A program made the translations under genes and the position numbers. From Isoetes taiwanensis (lineage: Eukaryota > Streptophyta > Lycopodiopsida > Isoetales > Isoetaceae), in contig JAJEKV010000030.1 in assembly GCA_021234155.1 (NCBI GenBank), forward strand, positions 13,772,079-13,836,078: a DNA stretch of 64,000 nt. The letters are read 5' to 3'. The stretch's first letter is position 1, and each line of letters opens with the position of its first letter. The notes under the pieces were generated by a model. The model ran no database searches. It had not been told where the DNA came from and was given only the letters and a program-made list of their open reading frames with translations. This document shows, piece by piece, positions 1-11,344 of this stretch.

Positions 1-31
1 CTCTTTCATTTGCCAATGGCATATTAGGGAA

Positions 32-1564
32 ATGGCCCTTATTCGGCTCAATAGCTCTGATTTTGAGAGCATGCCTTTTTCCTCTCAAGATATTAAGGAT
101 GAATGTACTCTTGGCATTACGGACTTTCTAAATTTGATTCCACCTGCCAGCCATAGACTGCCATATTTGATGGGGACCTACAAAGCGCACAAAGGGGAAT
201 ATAGATGGTTAACAAATGCCCATAATACTCTTTTCACAGAAGTTGCTGATATGTTGACTGCAGTATTGAATAATTTCATTGAGAAATGGCCTGCAGTATG
301 TCACTGGAACACTGCTGAACTTAGACTATGGTTGAAGGGAAAAGTTAACCCGTGTTGGCTCATAAACTCATCCTATGATTTTGTCCTTAACCTACCTTCT
401 AAAATTTATAATGTCTTTTCAATCGATATCACCAAGTGCTATGAAAACATACCCCTAGAGGGTGATAAAGGTATGATGGAAATTATGAATGAGGTTGCTG
501 ATTTTGTCTGGGCGTTTAGTCTAGTGGTAACACACTAGGTCTAGCAACTATAGGTCTCGAGTTCGAGACCGCCCAGAATCGCACTCTGAATTGTTGGGTG
601 TCAAAAACCCACAGATGCAATGTAAAGTGGTTGGGGGCAGGGCCCAACCAAGCAATGTAGTGTGGTGTGTGGTCACATGTCTAGTTGGATGCTGCCTAGT
701 GGCGTGACGTTAAAATACTATCTATCTATCTATCTATCTTTATCTCATCTAGTCATCAAGAAAAAGAACAGCTCTTTCTCTACCAAGTGGATGAAAGGTG
801 ATCTAAATTCAAGAACTGGTGATTTTATTTTTTCAAAGGAGGATTTCTATAAATACAATAATTGGCTGTTGTGCCATTGCTATTTACAAATGGGTAATAA
901 GATATGGAGACAAAAGAAAGGTATTCCCATGGGCTTTTCGTGCAGTCCGGCATGGTGCAACCTATATTTAGCCTGGTATGAGCTGAAGTTTATTCTAAAA
1001 TTAGCCCATTGTAACAGAATGAATGATATTCATAGATTTCAGCATGCCTCTAGATACATTGATGACTTAAGCATCATTAATGGAGGAGATCTAAAAGAAT
1101 TTTTCTGTATAGATTCTATGATTACCATTTACAACATGGAGCATCTTGGAATAAAAGATGAAACTTGCTACAGAATAAATTTTGACTCGGGTTACAAAAT
1201 AAACTTTTTGAATATCACTATCCAGGTCACTGATCCATTTATTGGACTCTTCAAGTATTCCAGATTTGACAAAAGAAGAAAACTAGACTTTCATATCAAT
1301 AAATTCATAAAAGCTTGTGGCTGTAGACCATATGGACAGGCTGGCAAAGTTGTTATTTCTCAAATCTTTCCATACGTATATGCCAATTCAAATATAGAGT
1401 CTGCGGCATTGGATATATGTGATCTTATTTCATCATTTTGCAACAATGGTTTCTTGAAGAAAGACATGATAAGGAATGTGCTCAACACTTTAACGACCAA
1501 CAATTTTCCTGGACTACCATTTGACATAGAGGATCTTATTAGAGCAATCAAGAGAATGATGTGA
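32..1564 (+). pseudogene. Reverse transcriptase of a Penelope-like or related retroelement, split by a SINE
   Basis: Two open segments (32-538 and about 754-1564) form one reverse transcriptase. The first carries the motif-A-like DITKCYENIPL near position 430. The second has GIPMGFSCSPAWCNLY near 930 and the catalytic RYIDD near 1050, followed by a FDKRRKL block. The I-P-M-G and R-Y-I-D-D forms recall Penelope-like elements and related green-lineage RTs, not L1-type LINEs or LTR elements; this family call is from memory. The segments are separated by a tRNA-derived SINE at 507-741, so the protein cannot be made. The true N terminus, including any GIY-YIG domain, would lie left of the window. 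Apart from the insertion, the second segment is open over about 270 codons, so decay looks recent. Sure of RT; unsure of the clade. Confidence 0.75.
507..741 (+). repeat. tRNA-derived SINE inserted in the RT gene
   Basis: The head at 507-577 folds like a tRNA. TCTGGGCG (507-514) pairs perfectly with CGCCCAGA (570-577) as an acceptor stem. Box A TAGTCTAGTGG (517-527) fits the RNA polymerase III consensus, and box B GTTCGAGAC lies at 561-569. The body ends in GTGGTCACATG...GACGTTAAAATA and a (CTAT)n tail. The same 3' block recurs near 24.73 kb with a (CTTC)n tail. There is no CCA end and the anticodon arm is poor, so this is a SINE head, not a working tRNA gene. It interrupts the RT reading frame. 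Confidence 0.8.
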
Positions 1565-1612
1565 GCTTTCTAAACTTAAGTTCTTATTTTGAGTAGATTT
1601 ATTATGGGATAG

Positions 1613-1643
1613 GTAGGGCCCCTGTGTTACAACAGGGCCCTAC
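1613..1643. repeat. GC-rich hairpin just after the RT gene
   Basis: GTAGGGCCCCTGT pairs with ACAGGGCCCTAC (one bulge, about 5-nt loop), 49 bases after the RT stop codon. It could be a structured 3' end of the retroelement RNA. I found no hammerhead core beside it. Confidence 0.5.
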
Positions 1644-2229
1644 TCTCCCTGTTGTAACTTCTATTAGTGTTTTTAGAAATGCCTCTCACAAACGGGTGCC
1701 CCCTATTCTATGGTAGGAGGAAGGATTTTTTTATGTTTACATCTTGTTTAATGTTCAAATCATGAACCTAACTGCACATTTGCAACAGGTCGTACTATGA
1801 TCTAGGTTTATAGTTTGATCTGCTTGGCGCTAGTAAAGGTTTACATGTGCAAATGCGCTTACTCGACTAAATATACTCTTACACTCTTGCCTATTACACT
1901 TGCTTGAATGTCTAAGAACTTTGAGCTCCATAATACTAAGCCTGATAAAAACATTTATACAGAGGTATAAATGCTGGTATTTCCAGTCTATATAAGCTAA
2001 TTTGAGAGCTTAGTTGCTGTGTCCTAGCAAAAGTTGGTAATTCCAAATATCCAAACTGGTACGCCAATATTCTGTTGCTACATTGGCAAAATTACAAATG
2101 TTTGAGTGACAACTAGCTACTGCTTGGTTCTAATATTTTCTTGATATTTCCAAACTACTACTGATCTTGGCCATACTACTGGACATAGTTTAAATTGAAT
2201 GCCTTAAGCATTAACTAAACAGAGGTAAC
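1644..2229. other. No gene recognised
   Basis: AT-rich sequence with short stop-ridden frames and no repeat that I recognise. Confidence 0.5.
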
Positions 2230-2300
2230 TTTTTTTTTTTTTTTGAAGAACGACAAACTTTATTGAAACTCCAAGCCAAAAGTCAGATACAGTAAACTGT
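2230..2300 (-). mobile_element. LINE 3' end fragment with poly(A) tail
   Basis: A run of T at 2230-2244 is followed by GAAGAACGACAAACTTTATT. Read on the minus strand this is a 3' end of the form AATAAAGTTTGTCGTTCTTC plus poly(A). The LINE tail at 49398 has nearly the same sequence next to its poly(A). Only the extreme 3' end is seen here. Confidence 0.55.
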
Positions 2301-2901
2301 ATATAATTGATTGTTTGTACTCAGAAGACCATTGATTTAGAATGCTCTAGAATCCAATGTTTGTAATGTTTTTATTATTCAAGGATAGGAAAAAAATAAC
2401 ACTAGACAATTTAGCATATTCAAGTGTTGCTTATTCTTAGCATAGACAATTTAAGCTCTTATGATGGTTATAACATTAGGAATAATTTTCATGATGTGAC
2501 GAGAGTAAATGATGGAGGTAGTTCCATAATCATACTGAGAAATATCTTGCTTATTGATAACTTATGAAAATGTGAACTCGAAAGATCAATTTGTAGAGGT
2601 GAACGAGATACATTCATATCATCCTCCATTAATTCATCAATTGCAGGAGTACGAGATGGGCTAGCCGATCCTTCATATTCTTAATGACATGTTGTAATCC
2701 ACATTACCATAATATAAAATTCGATGTCCAAACCTATGGAACCTGCATAAATTAGTTCCTTAAGCATTGCACTACTCCCCTAAGTTCTGTAGAATTGTGT
2801 ACGATGCATACATAATGACAATGTTAATCACCATTTGATCCGACTAGTTAAATCACATTTCTTTAAATAAGATTATAGCAATTTGACTATCGTAACCGCT
2901 C
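2301..2901. other. No gene recognised
   Basis: AT-rich intergenic sequence; no open frame, tandem array or terminal repeat seen. Confidence 0.5.
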
Positions 2902-3307
2902 TCAATATGTAGCAAAATAACAAGGGGTTCTAGGGGGATTTGATATGGATGTAAAAATAACAATTCCTGAAAACCATAGACTATATAACCTTAAAAGAAT
3001 TGAATAGGTTGTTATAAAAAAAAACATAGATTCAAGATAAAAAATAATCACATTAGCTTACTGGGTACATTGGTTAAAGTAGTCTTATTAGGACATTGAG
3101 TTATTTTGGTAGAGGTTCGAACCTAGGCAAAACCGTATAGAGGTTCGACATTCTCTCAAAACCTTAGGCGAAGTCGTATTTCATATTTCAAAATCATAGG
3201 TGCCTCCAGTCATAAATGACTATAAGTGAAATGAGAGGTGCCCAGAGGGCCCAACATACTATCTGGGTCGTAGGATCGACGAATCCGATGACTGTGCTAG
3301 TCCAGGC
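2902..3307 (+). repeat. Dispersed repeat with tRNA-like promoter boxes, copy 1
   Basis: About 400 bp closely match 9833-10257 in the same orientation. Inside is a box A-like TAGCTTACTGG (about 3054) and a box B-like GGTTCGAACCT (about 3115), as in tRNA-derived SINEs. Similarity between the copies begins about 150 bp before box A. The SINE may therefore sit in a larger duplicated element, or the family may have a composite head. Confidence 0.6.
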
Positions 3308-3633
3308 TCTTTATGCCAAAGACAATTGTGAAAGTTACAAACATTAAGATTAGAAACTTGATAATGAATTGCATCGATCCGAGCCTTCGGATCGCCATTC
3401 TTGGGAGAGACGAGCCATTATATAAGGCTTCTCCCTATTCGGGACTGGTTATCGGCGTCTTCTCACAGCAGCACTTCTTCCTTCTCGTAGCTTCCCTCCC
3501 TGCTCCGTGGGGGCGCGTCTCCTCCATTTATGTTTTTGGGTCATGCACTCTTTGTTGTTGTTCACTTTGGATTTTGCTATAATAATGTTTTTTCTTTTTG
3601 CTTCGGCATCATGCCGAATCTTTCATATGTTAT

Positions 3634-3830
3634 TCTCCACCCGTTGGGTGACGCTTTCCTCCACCTTCCGGGTGATGCTATCTCCACCTGCGGGTGACGC
3701 TGTTTATTTGCACCTCGAGGGTGATGCTATTTATTTCCACCTTGAGAGTGACGCATAGTTTTTTCACATGGTTGTTCTCCACCCGTTGGGTGATGCTTTC
3801 TCCACCTTCTGGGTGATGCTCTCTCTTTTT
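3634..3830. repeat. Degenerate tandem repeat of a CCACC...GGGTGA unit
   Basis: About seven units of roughly 28 bp have the core TCCACCCGTTGGGTGACGCT or variants. Each unit is a small hairpin because CCACCC pairs with GGGTG. Two ordinary open frames overlap it, but their peptides are low complexity and resemble nothing I know. Confidence 0.6.
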
Positions 3831-4039
3831 CTACTATGATCTTCTTCGTGGGTTTTACTTGTTGTTGTGCGGATTGCCTCGTCCCTGCCATGCATATTTG
3901 TTTTCTCTAACCATTCACGGGTGTTTTTAGGGTTCTTTTATGTTGCTTGCAGGTTTTCCGCCGTCTTCCGGGGTCCTGCTTTTCTTGGCTTCGCCATCGA
4001 CCCGTCTCCTTCAGTCCCCAGGCAACACATTCAAGGTTG

Positions 4040-4215
4040 TTGGCGACCATTTCTCATTAGGGTTTTCCTCGAAAACCCGAAAGGGAGGAGTTTTTTTATC
4101 CCGATGAGAAGTTGTCGCCATTACCCTTCTATACTGCCTGTGCACATTTCTTTTTCCGGGGTAGCCCGATATTGTTCCTATGGTCGGCTACCCCTCTCTA
4201 TTCTTCACACATTCT
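4040..4215 (+). repeat. SINE-like dispersed repeat with a CTCGAAAACCCGAAAGGG hairpin
   Basis: CTCGAAAACCCGAAAGGGAG followed by a T-rich run and ATCCCG is shared with a minus-strand copy near 19.57-19.62 kb. Shorter variants lie at 6376, 9566 and 24.65 kb. The copies suggest one short interspersed family with a conserved hairpin before its 3' half. Ends were not defined. Confidence 0.45.
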
Positions 4216-4983
4216 ATACTGCTGCTGTGATGAATGACAAGCCTATCCCAGAATGTAAGTAGTATGAAAAAATGAGAGCCGCATTAGCCTAGCCAGGTCA
4301 CATGCCTTTTCTAACATTGCTTCATGTTGCTAAAGCATATAATCACTATTATCTTCTTATAATGTCATTAGCAACAAGTCGTTCCTTTGCATTTTGTACA
4401 ACATATGAAGCATATGATTGCATCTGCATATGATTGAAAGTATACAATGGATAGCCTGCACATAAAGCATCCATGCCCACCCCTTAATTCAAACAAAATT
4501 TATTATTGCAACTCACCTAAGCATTTTACAATTAGGTAACAAAAAACAGCTCACATTATTGGCATGTCAAAGCAGCCAACTTTGATACTAAGAGGTCCAT
4601 TCATTAGAGAATATATATCATATGCATATACCTACATTGGGACCTTGCACTTGAGCAATTTTATGAAGCAAATTTTACAAGGTCAAAATGTTTAGAAGAA
4701 TGCAACATTCTTCAAATCTACGAACTTTGCTTTTGCCTAGTCTGAAATATACCTATATGAGTTGTAATGGAAATAACTAATTATGCGAATTTATTATTTT
4801 CTTTATTTGAAATTAGCAGTAGGGCAGGCTTGGGGCAAAGGATTGGGCGGGAATTACATTGGCAGGTGTTGCTTTAGAAGAATAGAATAGAATAGAAGGA
4901 TGTAGATGAACTTATAGCTCTAGTTGTAAATTCAATTCATTTTGCATTTCCAAGGCAAACTGGCAATAAAGGATCTTCAACAC
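4216..4983. other. No gene recognised
   Basis: AT-rich intergenic sequence. The only regular feature is a short AGAAT repeat near 4880. Confidence 0.45.
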
Positions 4984-6243
4984 CCATTTTTACTCTTTTT
5001 TTTTGGAAGGAGTGAAGTTTTTTAGTCATTAATTATGGAAAATAAAGAAACATATAGTTATGATCATAGAGAATGATCATCAAAATGTAAAATTGAGTTT
5101 AAAATACTCAATTCAATAGTAGCAAATTATGTAGTTTAAACTTTAAGCACACTGGAAAATATCTCTGACAAAGGCATTAGAGAATTTCTGCAAGTAGACC
5201 GACCAGATCCAATTTGTTCTATAAGGAAAGAAATTCCTGAAGCTTTCTGCAATCACTGTAAGGCCAAGAACCTGGACAAAGCTGAGACAAAATAAGATGA
5301 GCAAATAGAAGTTAGAAGTCATAGGTATCAAGGAAGTGGAAGTAATCACGAAATTGAGGCTGAAGAATAGGTCTTCCATTGTTTCCCCAATTGACTAACT
5401 CAACAAGCCTGTCCGAGTTACAAGTGGATATAAGGTGAATCATGGTACCATAACAGTCTGCCCTACCCCTATGATAATAATAGCACTCTCTGTAGAACTC
5501 AAACTATTGATCAGTCATGTTTGCACTGTTGTTTTCCAGAAACCAGAAGAGAATGAACATGAGATATGTTTCTTTTGAGAATTCACTGCCCCATATAATT
5601 TCTTTCTGCTGTACTTGCTGAATAGATTGTATTAATCTTCCCCTCACTGATCCTGACCACATATTATAATCCCAGATTCTATGAATTGATAATTTCCTTG
5701 ATTGGTATTTGTCAACTTCAGTGTCATCAAGGTCGAGATTAAGCTTGTGCTTGCAGCTCCTCAGATAATCTAGCATCAAGGGGTTCAATGTTAGATAATG
5801 ACTGATGACAAAAAAGTTTGAAAGAACCATAAAAGCCAGAATAATTCCCAACCGTGAACCAATTGTTATCTATGTGAAGACCAGAATTTATGTACTTGTG
5901 TGCAGTAGCAGTGAGCTCAATATCAAAAATAACTTGCCATTTGATCCATAAAGGAGAAGGATTATGTCCTCCATGCAAACATCTATTTCTGTATTTCCAG
6001 ACATTCCATAAAGCAATAAAAGAGATTGAATTTTTGAATTTGTTATCAGACATAATAAAACTAACAATACTCCCTTGCTTTCTGATGTTGAAGATCTGCT
6101 GAAACCAACTCCAAAAACTAGATATCTTAGGACAATTAAAAATATGTTCAATGTCCTCAATGCCATTACAATGCAGGGGGCATAAAGAACTTATAACAGA
6201 ATTATTATGATCATTGACAAGCAAGTTATGCCATTTTTACTCT
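4984..6243 (-). mobile_element. 5'-truncated LINE with 13-bp target-site duplication
   Basis: The element body (4997-6230) is flanked by identical CCATTTTTACTCT at 4984-4996 and 6231-6243. Its 3' end is the T run at 4997-5004, a poly(A) tail on the minus strand. Only the C-terminal coding part is present, as expected for target-primed reverse transcription that stopped early. This is the best-defined LINE insertion in the window. Confidence 0.8.
5504..6224 (-). pseudogene. LINE ORF2 C-terminal zinc-finger region (zf-RVT type)
   Basis: The frame at 5739-6224 contains CPLHCNGIEDIEHIFNCPKI followed by FWSWF and WNVWKYRNRCLHGG. This is the Cys/His region that follows the RT in plant L1-type LINEs (C..C..IEDIEHIF.CP), with the usual W..W..RN tail. 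The next frame (5504-5851) may hold the start of an RNase H-like domain, but I could not place catalytic residues. Frames are shifted relative to each other, so it is dead. It lies wholly inside the LINE bounded by the 13-bp duplication. Confidence 0.65.
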
Positions 6244-6329
6244 GAACATAAAAAGGCGCACTTTTTATTTTACAAAACATTCTAAATCTTGTACGTAGTT
6301 AAACTTGGAAATTGTCCAATGTAGAGATA

Positions 6330-6514
6330 GTGATTATATTTGTACAACTGCCAGCATGTTTGTTGCTGCGACGGTTTTTCCCTCGTAAGGGGAGGTTTTT
6401 TTAATCCGGGTAGCAATGGGCTTGCTGCACCCGTGTAATTTGGGTCCCATAGGCCGATTGGCCTCCGCGGACGATAAAGGAACCTTCCTTCCTTCCTTCC
6501 TTCCTTTGAAAAAT
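6330..6514 (+). repeat. SINE-like 3' end with CTTC tail
   Basis: CCCTCGTAAGGGGAGG and a T-run plus AATCCGGG are followed by GGGTCCCATAGGCC, GGACGATAAA and a (CTTC)n tail at 6484-6507. The order matches the copies at 9.53-9.67 kb and 24.65-24.80 kb. Only the tail unit differs, as expected for one retroposon family with variable microsatellite ends. Confidence 0.6.
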
Positions 6515-6729
6515 TAAGCAATCTTTAATGTATTACAAAATGGAAACTGGTCACCTGTTTGCTCCGGAAGAGCATTCTTGTAAAGCCACGCAGCAGTGGC
6601 CTACAGTGCAGAATAGAAGTTGGCTGACCCATTCCGCTCATCTGGTGCTCATCCGGTGAGCACAGAAGTGAAGAACAGGTAAGATTTTGGATTTTTTCCG
6701 GATTTGGTCTATCTCCTAGTTTTCCATTT

Positions 6730-6852
6730 TGTAGAGGAATGGCCAAAGGGGTTGGGTTTCCGCAACAGCGGCAGACCTGCTCCCAGTTGCCGCCGGTCGC
6801 GGAGCCCCAGCCGTTGTTGCGGAAACCCAGCCCCTTTGGCCATTCCCCTACA
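6730..6852. repeat. Foldback (MITE-like) hairpin
   Basis: The left arm 6730-6773 and right arm 6810-6852 are near-perfect inverted copies sharing AATGGCCAAAGGGG, then TGGGTTTCCGCAACA. The loop is about 36 nt and GC-rich, unlike its surroundings. No clear target duplication was found. It could be a foldback transposon or the stem of a small-RNA precursor. Confidence 0.65.
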
Positions 6853-6859
6853 CAACATG

Positions 6860-8287
6860 CAATATAACATTCTGATGTATTAAAACATAGGCAAAGTTAC
6901 CAAAGAAAATCATAAAATCAAAATTGCAATAATATAGATGGGGCTTAGCTTCCTTAAAGTTGGATTTCCTATAAGCATCAATGCTAGTTTGTTTCTTAAT
7001 CGTTTTATTTCGTATACATACTTTTAAAAAAATTTCAAGGTGTTTTTTGCACAACATTAGGAACATAAAATGCATTAAGCCCATGCTGCACGTTTTCCTC
7101 CTTGATGTAAGGAGTAGTGGCGGGTTTGCAAGTAATGGCCTTAAGAGTGTATACAAGTAAGGGCCCTAATAGTGTATTATTTTTTATCTAGCTTAGTCGA
7201 ACATTGTCAACTAAGGATAAAATAGTTGCACGCCTACTATTTGCATAGCAAACCTCAAGGTAGCATAGTCTCACGGGGATCATTAAAGGCAATACCATTG
7301 CTATGCATCTCAATCACGAATCATGAAAGGCAATATCATTGCTATGCATCTCAATCATGCACTGGTAGAGATTCTGCAAAGAAAATTTAAGCCAACCATT
7401 AAAGACCAACATAAGTCATCACATAACTAGACCACGATAGGCATCTTACCTGCCAAGAAGGTGTTTAAAAAAAAGTAGCGCAACTATGAGTGAATCAGAA
7501 GACAAATCATGTATAATCAAGCTGAGTCATGTTCAAATTTTGTCGTTTCTTTGGCCAGCATATATGCTTTGGAGAGCTTGTCTTGAGACTGTTTTCATAG
7601 ACATGATCAAGGGAATGAAATGAACTTAATATGTGCAATGTTCATGCAATTGTCATCAGGATTCGATGTAGATTGACAAGAAGTTTTATTATAACTCTCG
7701 TGAGAAGTATCTCTCGACAATAGTGTTTCTGCAAAATTAATGGAGTTGGGCACAAACTTTAGCTTAAAATAAGTTCAAATGCAACTGATATCTTCTTCAC
7801 AATATGCCTGCATCTTCCTTCAAACCTGTTGTTATCACAACTTTAAATCTTGCTTTGCTGTGAAGCTCCGTAAAACACACTATATAGAAAAACAAAAACA
7901 TGGAAATATGAAGCAGAAATGCCTGAGCTTAAAAAAAAAATGCAACTTTCTTTATAATGCACCTAAAGTACTTCAATTAAGTAACAAATGGTTTTGCTTA
8001 ATCTTCCAGATGCACCAATCTTAGAGAGTATTGTGCTAAATCGTCATAGAGATCAAATTCTCCCCACACAACATTGGCAGTTGTGCCAACCACATCCATT
8101 TTTTCTTCAACAAGTGCCATCGCAGAGGATGCCTTGACAAACCAATAAGGCCATTTTATCTTCAGAAAGATTGACTGCTAGAGGTACTCATTGTCCATGA
8201 TTGTTCCGTTTGAATAAACTCTCCAGTTTTTTCTAGGAATATAGATTTGGCTATAAGTATAGATTGACACATTAACAACTTGGGAGA
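6860..8287. other. No gene recognised; small tandem duplication near 7.3 kb
   Basis: AT-rich sequence. About 47 bp around AAAGGCAATACCATTGCTAT occur twice in tandem between 7280 and 7366. No coding frame of known type. Confidence 0.45.
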
Positions 8288-9190
8288 TCAACCCAAGGAC
8301 AAATATTGCTTTATAGCTAAAAACGATGATGATATCACTACAACGCAAGAGTGGCAATATTTGTAAGCGGACACCACTTCAACATTTTGGTCACGATAAG
8401 TGAGGGTTGGGGCCCTTGGCGTGCATGCCTGAGTGTGTGCTAGGAGGTCCACATCATCAGCATAGATCAGCTGCCTGATGATCTGGTGTAGGAGTTGAGC
8501 TCCAGTGCCTCCATTATCAGCGAGCCATCTCTCCAGCTGATCAATATACAGGCCAAATAATGTGGGAGAGAGAGGGCATCCCTGACGGACCCCGATACTG
8601 CTCTCGAATGGTTGGCCCGCTGGTTGCAACCGGCCGATGCATGTCTCATATAACATGTACACCGCGTTCTGCAGTTCGGCAGGTATGTCTAGCTGTTGCA
8701 ATCTTGTCCATAGCTTGTTCCGAGGCACAGTGTCAAAAGCATTGGCGAAGTACATGAAGCAACAATACAGATCTTGTCGGCTTGAGTGCCCGCAACGTGA
8801 AGATATGATCTATGATTGAGTGTCTCGGCCTGAATCCTGCCTGCATGAGTTTCCACACTTCTGTTGCCTCTGCTCATCCTGCCAACTGTCGCTCAAGCGA
8901 GAAGCTTTGCAAACACTGAGCTGATCATGATGGTCTGGTAATTGGCCCGGCAGTGCGGGTCTTCTACCTTGTAGATTGGGACAACCCTGCTAGTGGTCCA
9001 TTGCGGGGGAAAACCTTCCCGCAATGCTTTATTGAACATGTCGGTTAGCGCAGGTGCCATGGATGGTCCTACCCACTTGAGTAACTCCGCCTGCATGCCA
9101 TCACGGTCTGGCGCTTTTCCATTTGCTAGACGTTGCAGCCCCTTCGCTACCTCTGTCTCTGTGATTTCCAGTACTGGGCCTTGCTGGGGG
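8288..9190 (-). pseudogene. Non-LTR retrotransposon RT fragment (LINE type 2)
   Basis: Read from 9190 downward, the frames give ITETEVAKGLQRLANGKAP, then GFPPQWTTSRVVPIYK, then FANAFDTVPRNKLW (motif A), GVRQGCPLSPTLFGLYID (motif B) and LIYADDVDLL (motif C with intact YADD). These are in order but in different frames, with at least two shifts near 8.7-8.9 kb. A deletion after motif C leaves only SAYKY of the next block. The family differs from the L1-like LINEs at 5, 23, 46 and 50 kb, and matches the short plus-strand piece at 48960-49395. Confidence 0.8.
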
Positions 9191-9529
9191 GGTTATGCCG
9201 CAACACAGCATAATAAAGTCGCCCCCCAACAAAAGTAAAGGAAGAGAAGATACAAAGAAATTCAATTTCCTTTTACACGCCATACCAAACAATTATTACC
9301 TATCAACTTATATATCAATTATTACCTATCAACTTATATATCTATCGATCATCAAAACCTTGAAGATGACATATCGTATTCCTTAAAGCTATAAAGCACT
9401 TAAAGGGACTGCAATGCAAATTTTTTTCTTGCTTTCTAGATTTTATCACCTCTCCTTCAATCTAGCTCTTCCTATAAGCGACAAAAATTTGTTCTTCCAT
9501 AATCTTCTGCTTGAAGCCGGCTCGACTGC

Positions 9530-9668
9530 TAGTTTTGTTTTCTTCGCTAGAGAAGCTTTCGTGGCAGGGGTTTTTTTAATCCTAGTAGTAATAGTTGTAC
9601 TAGGCCATTATATGGGTCCCATGGCCTTTTGGTCTTCGTGGACGTTAAAAAATCTATTCTATTCTATT
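9530..9668 (+). repeat. SINE-like 3' end with TATTC tail
   Basis: A T-run and AATCC are followed by GGGTCCCATGGCC, GGACGTTAAA and a (TCTAT)n-like tail ending near 9667. Same family as the copies at 6.33-6.51 kb and 24.65-24.80 kb. Confidence 0.55.
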
Positions 9669-9832
9669 CCTTCACAAATGCGGCCCTCTCATGGAAGTGA
9701 AATTCTGGGTTAATAAGATCCAAAACACTCGGATCCTTTCTATTCTTAAGATTGATACTAATACTTTTCAGATTGTATGCAGAGATGAAAGTGCTATAAA
9801 TATTATTCTTAAGAAAAATAATGATTTTGTCT

Positions 9833-10257
9833 TCAATATGTAGCACAATAACAGGGGGTTCTAGGGGGATTTGATATGAAAAAATAATAATTTCTGAAAC
9901 CTTAGACCATATATCCCTAAAACAATTGAATGGATTGTTATAAAAAGAACATAAATTCAAGATAGAAAATAATCATATTAGCTTATTGGGTATATTGGTT
10001 ACAATAGTCTTATTAGGACATTGAGTTACTTTAGTAGAGGTTCGAGCCCCCGTATTTCATATTCTAAAACCTTAGGCAAAGTCGTATTAGAGGTTTGATA
10101 TTCCCTCAAAACTTTAGGCGAACTCGTATTTCATATTTCAGAATCATAGGTGCCGCCAATCATAAGTGACCATAAGCGAAACGAGAGGTACCCAGAGGCC
10201 CCAACATATATTCTGGGCCATAGGATCGACAGATCCGACGATTGTGGTAGTCTAGGG
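9833..10257 (+). repeat. Dispersed repeat with tRNA-like promoter boxes, copy 2
   Basis: Homologous to 2902-3307 over its whole length, with box A-like TAGCTTATTGG and box B-like GGTTCGAGCCC. Between the boxes and the 3' part it has a small internal duplication of the phrase ending TTAGGC, so it is slightly longer. Confidence 0.6.
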
Positions 10258-10604
10258 TGCACGTCATTTAGAATATGTAGCAAATCCTATGTATGTTATA
10301 AGATGGAGTCCTTACTATATCACGGGGAGCTTTGAGTTGATCTCTATAGGTGAATTTTTCCAAATCCCCTTGACCTATTGGACCTCATCTCAATGTACTG
10401 CTATCTCAAAGAGTTTGGGAAAAGTTGTTCAAATTAGCATTCCCCAAACCAACTTTCCCTCTATTTGTATTTCTAAGATTATCAATTCTGACTGGAAGAT
10501 GGTGGTCGAAGACGAGATCTTTGCTAATCTTCTCTTGGATGTATTCTACACTAAATCGTCAAGAACATGATAATGTACAGTATAAAAATGATAACAATAC
10601 TTCT

Positions 10605-11344
10605 TAATGTGACGCTCCCTGAATATATACGGCGCTCTGGACGTATACATACAGGGACTTCCCCCTCCCATGGCAATCAGCTCACCATGAGCAAGGCCCT
10701 CCGTCTACTCGGACCATCTGTAGAAAGATGCCCGGGTGAAGGACACGGAGGTGTCATTCGGCCCACGCCTTCAATGGGACTCCTAAGTCGCAGAAGCGTG
10801 AATACATGTTAGCATACAACATAAATCATAAATAAATAACCACCACGAAGGGTGGCACATCCGTCCAAGTACTAACAGCAAAGAAGATGCATCTAGTCCT
10901 AAGGAAAACACCCCAAACCCCAGGTTCTACCCCGGCTCAGACTCATGTGAAGATGGACTGACGGCTCGGTCTCAAGCGATCAGCAGACAGAGGTATAACC
11001 TGGCGTTGGCTGGCATAGAACAGTGGCTAGGGTTGTCCACTCCATCCGCCCCTCCTGTGCACACTTTGCAGATGAGCTGAATCAAGCTATGGCGCCATTG
11101 TAGCCTTCCGGAGACGCAATCCCAAGGAATCACCCTTCGGGACTACTTCGGGTTACATCTCCCCGGTCCGATGAGGCAGATCAGAGAGTGTCCCCTTCCA
11201 GAGTCGCAGTGAATCCATGGGTGAGCTAGAGGACACGTGCCTCATCAGCGACCCCCGCATCCGTACCCGACTTACTCCCCTAACTTTATCTTCAAAGTAC
11301 AGGATGATCACACCACTGTACCCAGGGAGTGTCAAACCACAATG
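10605..11344. mobile_element. Possible LTR of a gypsy-type element (left part)
   Basis: TGTGACGCTCCCTGAATATA at about 10609 resembles the TGTGACGTTCC start of the LTR boundary at 18380. The sequence is GC-richer than its surroundings and has no long frame. It resumes at about 12480 after an insertion (11345-12475). I could not find the matching second LTR, so this is tentative. Confidence 0.3.

Noticed and set aside
507-577. tRNA gene
   Set aside because: The acceptor and T arms fold, but the anticodon arm is poor and it continues into a SINE body with a repeat tail; no CCA-adjacent end or terminator.
1610-1760. Hammerhead ribozyme after the Penelope-like RT
   Set aside because: A hairpin is present but no CTGATGA and GAAA core could be placed.
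8560-9386. Plus-strand frames opposite the LINE at 8.3-9.2 kb
   Set aside because: Antisense shadows of the RT, which carries the conserved motifs on the minus strand.
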